DNA from: Sphingomonas sp. Leaf22
GTDB taxonomy: Bacteria; Pseudomonadota; Alphaproteobacteria; Sphingomonadales; Sphingomonadaceae
Direction: 5' to 3'
Assembly (NCBI RefSeq): GCF_001421715.1
Contig: NZ_LMKP01000043.1
Span: 1-64,000 of the forward strand
DNA: 64,000 nucleotides
Part shown: piece after piece, positions 55,259 to 62,906 of the stretch
Layout of the letters: every line of letters begins with the position of its first letter
How positions within the stretch are numbered: position 1 is the first letter of the stretch
Program-made: the position numbers and the translations under genes
Notes under the pieces: model-generated
The model's input: only the letters and a program-made list of their open reading frames with translations
Told to the model about the DNA's origin: nothing
The model's database searches: none

Positions 55259-56425
55259 TCAGCCGGCGGCGGCATGGGCGATGCCCAGTTCCAGCCCGCG
55301 CAACTCCGCCAGCCCCCGCATCCGCCCGAGCAGCGAATAGCCCGGATTGGTCCGGCGTCCGAGATCGTCGAGCATCTGGTGACCGTGATCGGGGCGCATC
55401 GGGATGCTGCGCCCTTCGCGGCGCGACACGTCATGCACCGCCGCCACCACGGCGGCCATATCGGCATCGCCGCGCAGATGCTCGGCCTCGTGAAACGCGC
55501 TGTCACCGCCTTCGCGATCGACCGAACGCAGATGGAGGAAGCCGATGCGCTCGCCCAGTCGCCGGACCATGCCGGGCAGGTCGTTGTCGGCGCGCACCCC
55601 GAACGATCCGGTACACAGGCACAGACCGTTCGAGGCATTGGGTACCGCATCGAACAGCGCCGCGACATCGCGCTCGGTGCTGACGACGCGGGGCAGGCCG
55701 AAGATCGGGAACGGCGGATCGTCGGGATGGACGACCAGCCGGATGCCGAGCTCGTCGGCATGCGGACACACGGCCTTGAGAAACGCGATCAGATTGTCGC
55801 GCAGCACGCCGGCATCGATCCCGGCATAGCCGGCGATGGCGTCGCGGAATTGCGCCGAGGTGAAGCTTTCCTCCGCCCCCGGCAGGCCGGCGAGGATCGT
55901 CGCCTCCAGCGCGCGGCGCGCCGCATCGTCCATCGCCGCGAACCGCCGCGCGGCGGCGTCGACCAGTGCCGGCCGATAGTCCTGCGCGGCACCGGGGCGT
56001 TGCAGGATATGGATGTCATATGCCGCGACCGCCTCCCATTCGAAGCGCAGCGCCCGCGCACCATCGGGCAGCGGCCACGCCAGATCGGTGCGCGTCCAGT
56101 CGAGCAACGGCATGAAATTATAGGTGACGACGGTGATGCCTTCCGCCGCGAGATGGGTCAGGCTCTGGCGATAAGCGTCGATATACCGGTCCCAGCCGGG
56201 GCCGCGCGTCTTCAGGTCGTCATGGACCGGCAGGCTTTCCACCACGCTCCAGTCGAGACCGGCATCCGCGATCATCGCCCGGCGCGCGGCGATCGCCTCG
56301 CGCGGCCAGACCGACCCGTTGGGAATGTCGTGCAGCGCGGTGACGACCCCGGTCGCCCCCGCCTGGCGAATGGCGGCCAGCGTCACGGGGTCGGACGGCC
56401 CGAACCACCGCATCGTCTGTGTCAT
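55259..56425 (-). CDS. uxuA: Mannonate dehydratase
   Basis: Converts D-mannonate to 2-keto-3-deoxygluconate in hexuronate catabolism. The 388-residue TIM-barrel protein starts MTQTMRWFGPSDPVTLAAIRQAGATGVVTALHD; VVHPDDPPFPIFGLPRVVS, LCTGSFG and MRPDHGHQML carry metal and substrate ligands. ATG 56425 is used; TTG 56431 is six bases earlier and better spaced from GGAGGG. The other uxa/uxu genes are not here. A regulator gene follows downstream. Confidence 0.95.
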   Translation of the reverse strand: MTQTMRWFGPSDPVTLAAIRQAGATGVVTALHDIPNGSVWPREAIAARRAMIADAGLDWSVVESLPVHDDLKTRGPGWDRYIDAYRQSLTHLAAEGITVVTYNFMPLLDWTRTDLAWPLPDGARALRFEWEAVAAYDIHILQRPGAAQDYRPALVDAAARRFAAMDDAARRALEATILAGLPGAEESFTSAQFRDAIAGYAGIDAGVLRDNLIAFLKAVCPHADELGIRLVVHPDDPPFPIFGLPRVVSTERDVAALFDAVPNASNGLCLCTGSFGVRADNDLPGMVRRLGERIGFLHLRSVDREGGDSAFHEAEHLRGDADMAAVVAAVHDVSRREGRSIPMRPDHGHQMLDDLGRRTNPGYSLLGRMRGLAELRGLELGIAHAAAG

Positions 56426-56454
56426 CAACAAATCGCCACCCTCCCCCGCTTGCG

Positions 56455-56470
56455 AACCCGGATACGGGTT
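56455..56470. promoter_or_regulatory. Candidate operator of the uxuA-LacI unit
   Basis: A perfect 6-bp inverted repeat AACCCG-gata-CGGGTT lies 30-45 bp upstream of the uxuA ATG, in the place where a repressor would block transcription. The LacI-family protein encoded downstream is the natural candidate to bind it. Confidence 0.45.
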
Positions 56471-56594
56471 TCGCCAACGAACCTAGGGCAGTGCGACCGA
56501 CCTTGCCAGCCCGCAGGATCGGTCCGTCCAGTCCGATCTTCGCGGCTGTTCGGGTCGGCACGCGGCGGATTACCCCTTGGTCGGGGACGCTTCA

Positions 56595-56609
56595 GAACAT
56601 ATATTGAAC
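56595..56609 (-). promoter_or_regulatory. SOS (LexA) box, GTTC-N7-GTTC
   Basis: Read on the minus strand, GTTC-AATATAT-GTTC matches exactly the LexA site of alphaproteobacteria (on the plus strand GAAC-N7-GAAC). The spacer is AT-only, unusual in this GC-rich genome. It ends two bases before the ATG of the radical SAM gene, so LexA bound there would block transcription or initiation of the whole operon. Confidence 0.7.
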
Positions 56610-56611
56610 GA

Positions 56612-57859
56612 ATGGCGCAACTCGATACCCGGCAGAAACTGGCGATCCTGGCCGACGCCGCCAAATATGATGCGTCGTGCGCATCGTCGGGCACCGCCAA
56701 GCGCAATTCGCGCGACGGCAAGGGCATCGGGTCGACCGAGGGCATGGGCATCTGTCACGCCTATGCGCCCGATGGTCGCTGTATCTCGCTGCTGAAGATC
56801 CTGCTGACCAACAGCTGTATCTTCGACTGTCATTATTGCATCAACCGCAAGTCGTCGAACGTCCGCCGCGCGCGCTTCACCGCACAGGAAGTCGTCGCGC
56901 TGACGCTCAGCTTCTACCGGCGCAATTATATCGAGGGGCTGTTCCTGTCGTCGGGGATCATTGGATCGTCCAACTATACGATGGAGCAGATCGTCGAAGT
57001 CGCACGGTCGCTGCGCGAGGATCACGACTTTCGCGGCTATATCCACCTGAAGACCATTCCCGATGCCGATCCCGAGCTGGTCCGTCTGGCCGGGGTCCAT
57101 GCCGACCGGGTGTCGATCAACGTCGAGCTGCCGACGGTCGGCGGCTTGAAGCGGCTGGCCCCCGAAAAATCCGCGCCGCAGATCGAGGGGGCGATGAAGG
57201 ACGTCGCCCATGCGATCGCCGACGGTCGCGACGCGCGCAAACGATACAAGTCCGCGCCGAAATTCGCGCCGGCCGGACAATCGACGCAGATGATCGTCGG
57301 GGCGGATGCCGCGACCGACCGCGATATCGTCGGCAAGGCGGCGACGCTGTACGACCGGTTTTCGCTGCGCCGCGTCTATTATTCGGCGTTCAGCCCGATC
57401 CCGGAGGCATCGGCCGTCCTGCCGCTGCAACGTCCTCCATTGATGCGCGAACATCGGCTGTACCAGTCGGACTGGCTGATGCGCTTCTACGACTATCGCC
57501 CCGACGAGGTGCGTGCCGCCGCCGACGATGCGACGGGGATGCTGCCGCTCGACATCGATCCCAAGCTGGCATGGGCGTTGAAGTTCCGCGACCGCTTTCC
57601 GGTCGATGTGAACCGGGCACCGCGCGAAATGCTGCTGCGCGTGCCGGGGCTGGGGGTGAAGGCGGTAGGCGCGATCCTGACCGCGCGACGGTGGCGGCGG
57701 CTGTCGCTGGCCGATATCGCGCGGCTGACGGTGTCGGTTGCCAAGCTCCGCCCGTTCATCATCGCCGATGACTGGCGGCCGGTGGTGCTGGCCGACCGCG
57801 CCGAATTGCGGCCGGTGGTGGCCCCGAAGAAGACCGATCAGCTGGAATTGTTCGCATAG
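56612..57859 (+). CDS. DNA-repair-linked radical SAM protein (UDG-associated)
   Basis: A 415-residue radical SAM enzyme of the putative DNA modification/repair type that co-occurs with UdgX-like glycosylases. GTAKRNSRDGKGIGSTEGMG (27-46) and CHAYAPDGRC precede the cluster motif C-x3-C-x2-C at Cys69, Cys73, Cys76. A helix-hairpin-helix-like segment LLRVPGLGVKAVGAIL near the C-terminus fits DNA binding. The reaction is unknown. It is the first gene after an SOS box. The hemerythrin gene follows 98 bp later and the UdgX gene after that. Confidence 0.9.
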   Translation: MAQLDTRQKLAILADAAKYDASCASSGTAKRNSRDGKGIGSTEGMGICHAYAPDGRCISLLKILLTNSCIFDCHYCINRKSSNVRRARFTAQEVVALTLSFYRRNYIEGLFLSSGIIGSSNYTMEQIVEVARSLREDHDFRGYIHLKTIPDADPELVRLAGVHADRVSINVELPTVGGLKRLAPEKSAPQIEGAMKDVAHAIADGRDARKRYKSAPKFAPAGQSTQMIVGADAATDRDIVGKAATLYDRFSLRRVYYSAFSPIPEASAVLPLQRPPLMREHRLYQSDWLMRFYDYRPDEVRAAADDATGMLPLDIDPKLAWALKFRDRFPVDVNRAPREMLLRVPGLGVKAVGAILTARRWRRLSLADIARLTVSVAKLRPFIIADDWRPVVLADRAELRPVVAPKKTDQLELFA

Positions 57860-57957
57860 TCTTCGTCCTCCCGGTGCAGGCAGTGAAAACCGCTCGCAAG
57901 AGAAACCTCCGCCGATGGTCGCCGTTGGTCTGGTCGAACCATCCGAAGGAAATCCCC

Positions 57958-58434
57958 ATGGCCGACGCCCGCATCTATGCCGATCTGAAGGCCGATCACG
58001 ACCGGCACCGCGACCTGCTCCAGCGGATCGACGCCGCGAGCGGTGACGAACGCGCCGCCTTGTTCGAGGAGTTCCGCGTCGAGGTATCGGCCCATGCCGC
58101 GGCCGAAGAGGAGGCGCTGTACGCGACGATGCTCGCCAATCCCGACCTGCGCGACGAGGCGCGGCATTCGGTGTCGGAGCATAAGGAAATCGACGATTAT
58201 CTCGGCGAGATTTCCAAGCTCGATCCGGCCGGCAACGAATGGAACCAGCGTTTCGCCGAAATGCGGCACCGCTACGAACATCATATCGACGAGGAAGAGG
58301 AAGAGATGTTTCCCGCCGCCGCAAAGGAATTGAGCGACGACGAGGAAGCGCGGATCGCGACCGTGTTCGAGGAGCGCAAGCCCAGGGAACTCGAGATAGC
58401 CGAGTCGTCGGAAGCGGGCGACGATCGCGACTGA
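57958..58434 (+). CDS. Hemerythrin domain protein
   Basis: A 158-residue four-helix protein with the di-iron ligands spaced as in bacterial hemerythrins: His14, His46, Glu50, His75, His109 and Glu113 are candidates (HDRHRDLL, HAAAEEEAL, HKEIDDYL, HHIDEEEEEMFP). The C-terminus is acidic. GAAGGA precedes the ATG at 57958. Its stop shares a base with the UdgX start (TGATG), so it is translationally bound to a repair gene; oxygen or iron sensing/handling for the two Fe-S enzymes is a plausible role. Confidence 0.88.
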   Translation: MADARIYADLKADHDRHRDLLQRIDAASGDERAALFEEFRVEVSAHAAAEEEALYATMLANPDLRDEARHSVSEHKEIDDYLGEISKLDPAGNEWNQRFAEMRHRYEHHIDEEEEEMFPAAAKELSDDEEARIATVFEERKPRELEIAESSEAGDDRD

Positions 58435-59813
58435 TGCGCGTTGCGGCGCTGGCGGCGGCGGATGATTTCGACGGGTGGCGCGACGCCGCCCGGTCGCTCG
58501 CCGCCCAGCGTGTCGCACCGTCGGAGGTGGTGTGGCAGGTCGGCGACCTGCCCACCGACCTGTTCGGCGACGAGGCGATCGTCGACGGCAGCGCCCCCGC
58601 CCCCCGTGTCCCGCGCGCGTTCATCGATCTGGCGCGGACGGTGGCGATGCATGCCGACCCGGCGCGGTTCGCGCTGCTCTATGCGATGCTCACCCGCCTG
58701 ATCGCCGAACCGCGGCTGATTGACGACAAGGCCGATCCGGCGATGCGGCGGCTGGAGGAAATGGCGAAGGCGGTCCGGCGCGACATCCACAAGATGCGCG
58801 CGTTCCTGCGGTTTCGCGAGATGGCGGACGCCGACGACACCCGCTTCGTCGCTTGGTTCGAGCCGGAACATCATATCGTCCGCCATAATGCGCGCTTCTT
58901 CGTCGACCGCTTCGCGGCGATGCGCTGGTCGATCCTGACGCCGGAGATTTCGGTGCATTGGGACGGTGAGACGCTGACGCAGGGGCCGGGCGCGACCAAG
59001 GCGGATGCACCGACCGGCGATCCGGTCGAGGAAGTCTGGAAGACCTATTACGCATCGATCTTCAATCCCGCCCGGCTGAAAAAAGGCGCGATGATGAAGG
59101 AGATGCCGCGCAAATATTGGAAGAACATGCCCGAAACCGCGCTGGTCCCGGCGTTGATCGCGGGGGCACAGGCACGCGAGGCAGCGATGATCGAGACGGC
59201 ACGGGCAGCCCCCGGCGGCAACAGCATGGTGGCATGGGCGGCGCTGCGCGACGAGGCGACGGGGTGCCAACGCTGCCCGCTATGGCAGCCGGCGACACAG
59301 ACGGTGTTCGGCGAAGGGCCGGTCGATGCCGACATGATGGTGGTCGGCGAACAGCCGGGCGATCAGGAGGATCTGGCCGGGCGACCGTTCGTCGGACCGG
59401 CGGGGCAGGTATTCGACCGGGCGATGGCCGAGGCGGGGATCGACCGGTCGCGGGTCTATGTCACCAACGCCGTCAAGCATTTCAAGTTCGAACCGCGTGG
59501 CAAACGGCGCATCCATGCCAAGCCGGGCGTGGGCGAGATCGATGCCTGTCGCTGGTGGATCGAGCAGGAACGCGGCATCCTGCGCCCGCGGATGACGGTG
59601 GCGATGGGTGCGACGGCAGCACGGTCGCTGACCGGCAAGACGGTGACGATATCACGCGAGCGCGGGCGGGTGCTGAGGCTGGCCGATGGCGGGGCGGCGT
59701 GGATCACGGTGCATCCGAGCTATCTGCTGCGGTTGCCGGATAAAGTGCAGGCGGAAGAAGAGTTTGCGCGGTTCGTCGAGGACCTCAAGGGCGCGGCGGC
59801 GGCAATGGCGTGA
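58434..59813 (+). CDS. UdgX-type uracil-DNA glycosylase fused to a DUF4130 domain
   Basis: A 459-residue two-domain protein. Residues 1 to about 240 form the DUF4130 (TIGR03915-like) domain, with EPEHHIVRHNARFFVDRF. Residues from about 262 are a UdgX-type uracil-DNA glycosylase: GEQPGDQ (305-311), KRRIHAKP with His361, which in UdgX bonds covalently to the abasic sugar, and HPSYLLR. Cys278, Cys281 and Cys373 are Fe-S cluster candidates; NAVKH offers a His at the place where family 4 enzymes usually have Cys. It starts inside the hemerythrin stop. Confidence 0.9.
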   Translation: MRVAALAAADDFDGWRDAARSLAAQRVAPSEVVWQVGDLPTDLFGDEAIVDGSAPAPRVPRAFIDLARTVAMHADPARFALLYAMLTRLIAEPRLIDDKADPAMRRLEEMAKAVRRDIHKMRAFLRFREMADADDTRFVAWFEPEHHIVRHNARFFVDRFAAMRWSILTPEISVHWDGETLTQGPGATKADAPTGDPVEEVWKTYYASIFNPARLKKGAMMKEMPRKYWKNMPETALVPALIAGAQAREAAMIETARAAPGGNSMVAWAALRDEATGCQRCPLWQPATQTVFGEGPVDADMMVVGEQPGDQEDLAGRPFVGPAGQVFDRAMAEAGIDRSRVYVTNAVKHFKFEPRGKRRIHAKPGVGEIDACRWWIEQERGILRPRMTVAMGATAARSLTGKTVTISRERGRVLRLADGGAAWITVHPSYLLRLPDKVQAEEEFARFVEDLKGAAAAMA

Positions 59814-59868
59814 CGCCAAAGGTCACAAAGGTCACACTTGCTGCATCTTGGGCGTCGCGGGGTTTTGG

Positions 59869-60093
59869 TTCACGCGAAGGCCCGAAGGCACGAAGAAGAT
59901 TGGTTTTGGCGCAGAGGCGCAGAGGCGCAGAGAGGGTATCGGAGCAGGCGCTTGCGGTGTTCCCGGCGAAGCCTTGTACCTGCCTGATAGGAAGAGAGAG
60001 CCGCTGTCGCGGCATGCTCGACCTCTCTGCGTCTCCGCGCCTCTGCGCGAATACTAACCTTCTTCTCTTCGCGTCTCCGCGCCTTCGCGTGAA
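59869..60093. repeat. Long imperfect palindrome of the GCGCAGAGG type, copy 1
   Basis: The left half (59869-59934) has TTCACGCGAAGG followed by three tandem GCGCAGAG units; the right half (60023-60093) holds the reverse complement blocks CTCTGCGTCTCCGCGC and CCTTCGCGTGAA. The element fills most of the 323-bp gap between the UdgX gene and the mocA-like gene. A related copy is at 62495-62848. Confidence 0.75.
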
Positions 60094-60136
60094 CCCGATC
60101 CGACCCGGCCTATTGCAGCACGACCGTGTAGGAAAA

Positions 60137-60778
60137 TCATTCCATCCGCGGTCGATGCCATGGCTGGGGCTGCGGCAAGGTGATCGCGTCATGTTGTTCG
60201 GGGGCCTCGGCGATGGCGCGCAGGCGGTCGAGGTCTTCGGGGGTGTCGATATCGATCAGTTCGGCGGGGGTGGTGATGACGTGGCGGCCGGCGCGGACCA
60301 GATCGCGGGCACCGGCATCGCCCTCCAGCGATTCGAGGAAATCGAAGCGAGCCTGTCCGAACACGGCCGGCGGGCAGGGTTTGGTGCCGTCGCTGGATGC
60401 GACGACCGCATCGTCGCCCTGTGCAGTGTCGAGCAGGCGATAGACATGGGCGGCGGTGATGCGCGGCATGTCGGCCAGCGCGATCACGACGCCCTTCGCC
60501 CCCGCCGTCCGTGCGGCGCGCAGGCCGAGTTGCACCGAACGCGACATGCCGGCACCGGGATCGTCGTTGACGATGACGTCGAACCCGCGCGACGCGAAAT
60601 CGAGTTTCGTCCCGTCGATCACCGCGATGCGCGCAAGGAACGGAATCGCCTCCAGCGCCGTCACGACGTGGAAGGCGACCGGCTTGTGCAGGAACGGTTG
60701 CGCCAGCTTGTCGGCGTCGCCGAAGCGGCGCGAGCGACCGGCAGCGAGCAGGATCAGCGCGGTATCTTCAGCGTGCAT
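60137..60778 (-). CDS. MobA/MocA-like nucleotidyltransferase
   Basis: A 213-residue molybdenum-cofactor nucleotidyltransferase-type protein. The N-terminal LLAAGRSRRFG is the nucleotide-binding loop and IALADMPRITAAHVYRLL holds the metal Asp. Members transfer CMP or GMP to molybdopterin; the xanthine dehydrogenase accessory gene in front points to molybdopterin cytosine dinucleotide (MocA-like). Its ATG lies inside the end of xdhC (11-bp overlap). No molybdenum hydroxylase gene is in the window. Confidence 0.85.
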   Translation of the reverse strand: MHAEDTALILLAAGRSRRFGDADKLAQPFLHKPVAFHVVTALEAIPFLARIAVIDGTKLDFASRGFDVIVNDDPGAGMSRSVQLGLRAARTAGAKGVVIALADMPRITAAHVYRLLDTAQGDDAVVASSDGTKPCPPAVFGQARFDFLESLEGDAGARDLVRAGRHVITTPAELIDIDTPEDLDRLRAIAEAPEQHDAITLPQPQPWHRPRME

Positions 60779-61679
60779 GGAAACTCCTGACCATCGCCGC
60801 GGCGATCGACAGCGCGATTTCGGACGGGCCGATCGCGCCGATATCCAGTCCGACCGGACCGTCGATCCGGTCGAGGTCGGCCGGCGCGAAGCCGACGGCG
60901 GCAAGGCGTTCGAGCCGGGCGGCATGGCTGCGCCGCGACCCCAGCGCACCGACATAGGCGGCGGGCGACCGCAGCGCCTCGATCAGCGCCGGGTCGTCGA
61001 TCTTGATGTCGTGGCTGAGCGTCACGACGGCGGTGGCGGCGTCGGGCTTGAGCGCGGCCAATGCCTCGTCGGGCCAGCGATCGTCGAGCGTGACGCCGGG
61101 AAAGCGTTCATCGGTCAGGAACCGCGCGCGCGGGTCGATGACGGTGGTGGCGATGCCGAGTTCGCGCGCCATCCCGGCCAGCCCCTGCGCGATCTGCACC
61201 GCGCCGACGATCAGCAACCGGCGCGGCGGGTCGTAGCGGTTGACGAAGCCCTCGCCCTTCCCGACCTGCGTCCGGCCGCTGGTCAGGTCAGTGGTCAGGG
61301 CGATCGCCTGTCCCGCGGCATTGGCCGATACGATCGCGTCGAACAGGGCGGGGTCGAAGTTGTCCGCGTCGACGCGCTGGACCATCACCTCGATCTCACC
61401 GCCGCACGGCAGGCCGACTTCCCACGCGGCGGCGTCGGCCACGCCATAGCGTTTGACCGCGAAGGGCGCGCCGGCGACCACCTCGGCGGCGGTGGCGAGG
61501 ATATCGCTTTCGACGCAGCCGCCCGACACCGATCCTTCGAACCGGCCGTCCTCATGCACCAGCATGTGGCTGCCGCGCGGGCGGGGCGCGGACCCCCAGG
61601 TCGAGGTGACGGTGGCCAGTGCCAATGGCGCTCCGGCCCAGTCGCGGGCGGCGGTAAGGACGGAGTCGTTGTCGGCCAT
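60768..61679 (-). CDS. XdhC/CoxI family molybdoenzyme accessory protein
   Basis: A 303-residue protein of the family that helps insert sulfurated molybdenum cofactor into xanthine dehydrogenase-like enzymes. SVSGGCVESDILATA and LPCGGEIEVMV are the N-terminal family blocks; RLLIVGAVQIAQGLAGMARELG is the Rossmann part; YVGALGSRRSHAAR is the late signature. ATG 61679 gives the usual N-terminus. The typical hydroxylase subunits are missing nearby, so the partner enzyme is elsewhere. Confidence 0.9.
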   Translation of the reverse strand: MADNDSVLTAARDWAGAPLALATVTSTWGSAPRPRGSHMLVHEDGRFEGSVSGGCVESDILATAAEVVAGAPFAVKRYGVADAAAWEVGLPCGGEIEVMVQRVDADNFDPALFDAIVSANAAGQAIALTTDLTSGRTQVGKGEGFVNRYDPPRRLLIVGAVQIAQGLAGMARELGIATTVIDPRARFLTDERFPGVTLDDRWPDEALAALKPDAATAVVTLSHDIKIDDPALIEALRSPAAYVGALGSRRSHAARLERLAAVGFAPADLDRIDGPVGLDIGAIGPSEIALSIAAAMVRSFHAR

Positions 61680-61735
61680 GTCGTTCCGATGTTGGGGGTT
61701 TTTGCCGGCGAGTACCAGCAAGATAGGTTCTGGCG

Positions 61736-61838
61736 CCCCTTCCTGAAAGGGAGGGGTTGGGGGTGGGTCGGCTGGTTGTGGAGCGCTCGCGTTCCCTCGC
61801 AGGCCAACCCACCCCTGCCCCTCCCTTTCAGGGAGGGG
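61736..61838. repeat. 103-bp palindromic repeat, family shared with 45949-46054
   Basis: This is the inverted counterpart of the element at 45949-46054, with the same terminal CCCTTCCTGAAAGGGAGGGG and CCCCTCCCTTTCAGGGAGG hairpins. It lies between the ClpP-like gene and xdhC, which are on the same strand. Confidence 0.85.
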
Positions 61839-61848
61839 AAACGCCGGA

Positions 61849-62418
61849 TCAGATCACGTCGAGCACCAGTCCGCGTGCTTTCGCTTCCTCAGCGCAGATA
61901 TACCAGTTGGCCGGGGCCTTCTGGACCAGTTCGTCGAACGGCACCTGCGATCCGGCGACGATGTCGCGGAAACCTTCTTCCTCGATCTCTACCGACGTTT
62001 CGATCTCGTGCAGCTTCGCCTTCAGCGTCGCGACTAGCATTTTGAGCGGGCCGGACAGTTCGATGGTGCTGGTCATCTGCCGCTCGTGCAGCATCAGGCG
62101 GGTGCCCCGCGTCAGGAACCGCTTGTCGACCGGAAAGGCGGACATGAAGGTCGAGCCGGCGGAATAGACCGCGACCTTGCCGAGGAACAGCGCCTCGCGG
62201 CCGGTATAGTCACGCAGCAGGCGGATATCATCGCCCATCGCCCGCGCGACTTCTGGGTCGCCGCCGAGCGTCGAGATCGACACGACCAGCGGGCCATCGG
62301 CCGGGGCGTTGACGACCTGGTTGCGGAAGCTTTCGTACATCGCATGGTCGACGGGACCGGCGAGATGGACGTGCGGGCGGGCGAGCAGCGGGTAATCGTT
62401 GATGGTGGTGTCGGACAT
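61849..62418 (-). CDS. ClpP-fold protein with an altered triad position
   Basis: A 189-residue ClpP/crotonase-fold protein. VSISTLGGDPEVARAMGD resembles the ClpP strand-helix, KVAVYSAGSTFMSA offers a nucleophile Ser (Ser86 or Ser89), and RLMLHERQ offers His111. In the C-terminal ANWYICAEEAKARGLVLDV block, where ClpP has Arg-Asp, Asn171 lies at the Asp position. No ClpA/ClpX-type ATPase is near, so this is an orphan. The acidic residue change may reduce or alter protease activity. ATG 62418 is preceded by GGGGAA. Confidence 0.8.
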   Translation of the reverse strand: MSDTTINDYPLLARPHVHLAGPVDHAMYESFRNQVVNAPADGPLVVSISTLGGDPEVARAMGDDIRLLRDYTGREALFLGKVAVYSAGSTFMSAFPVDKRFLTRGTRLMLHERQMTSTIELSGPLKMLVATLKAKLHEIETSVEIEEEGFRDIVAGSQVPFDELVQKAPANWYICAEEAKARGLVLDVI

Positions 62419-62494
62419 ATGGCAGTTCCCCCTGGGTTGGTCGGCGGCGAAACCGGGGGCGATGGGGGTTGGTTCCGGGGGGCGGGTGATTTGG

Positions 62495-62848
62495 TTCACG
62501 CGGCGGCGTTCGGGGCGAGGAGAAGATGGGGGTTTGCGCGGAGGCGCGGAGGGGGGCGGTCCTGGCTGACGGCTCGCTTCACCGAAAGGTTCGGACTCGC
62601 GGCGGATGGTTCAGCAGAGCTCGCTGTCGCGAGATGAGCGCCCTTCCCACGCCGTGACCCCGGACTTGACCCGGGTCCCGCTTTCTTGCCGCCGCAGAAG
62701 TAGAAGCGGGGCCCCGGATCAAGTCCGGGGCGACGTTCGTGCCGCGGTTGAGGTCGAGTCATGAGGCTTCCGCTCGCGGAATCCTTCGCGTCTCCGCGTC
62801 TCCGCGCGAACCGCTTTCTTCTTCGCGTCCCTGGCACCTTCGCGTGAA
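62495..62848. repeat. GCGCAGAGG-type palindrome, copy 2, with a nested inverted repeat
   Basis: TTCACGCGGCGG with GCGCGGAGGCGCGGAGG (62495-62553) and, reversed, CGCGTCTCCGCGTCTCCGCGCGAA to CACCTTCGCGTGAA (62786-62848) form the same arrangement as 59869-60093. Within it 62658-62682 and 62705-62730 are an imperfect inverted repeat of the GGACTTGA-CCGGG type. The 488-bp gap between the ClpP-like gene and sdhA contains no gene that I can support. Confidence 0.7.
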
Positions 62849-62850
62849 TC

Positions 62851-62882
62851 AAAAAAGGCGACCGGCCGCGAAGCCGATCGCC
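62851..62882 (-). terminator. Rho-independent terminator after sdhA
   Basis: On the minus strand a 10-bp stem GGCGATCGGC/GCCGGTCGCC (one G-U pair) with a TTCGCG loop is followed by six T residues (62851-62856). It begins 24 bp beyond the sdhA stop, marking the end of that transcription unit. Confidence 0.92.
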
Positions 62883-62906
62883 CTTCCCGGACCGGAGAGA
62901 AAAGAC

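Noticed and set aside
59916..59934. CRISPR-like tandem units
   Set aside because: The three GCGCAGAG units are directly adjacent without spacers and belong to a palindromic repeat; no cas genes are present.
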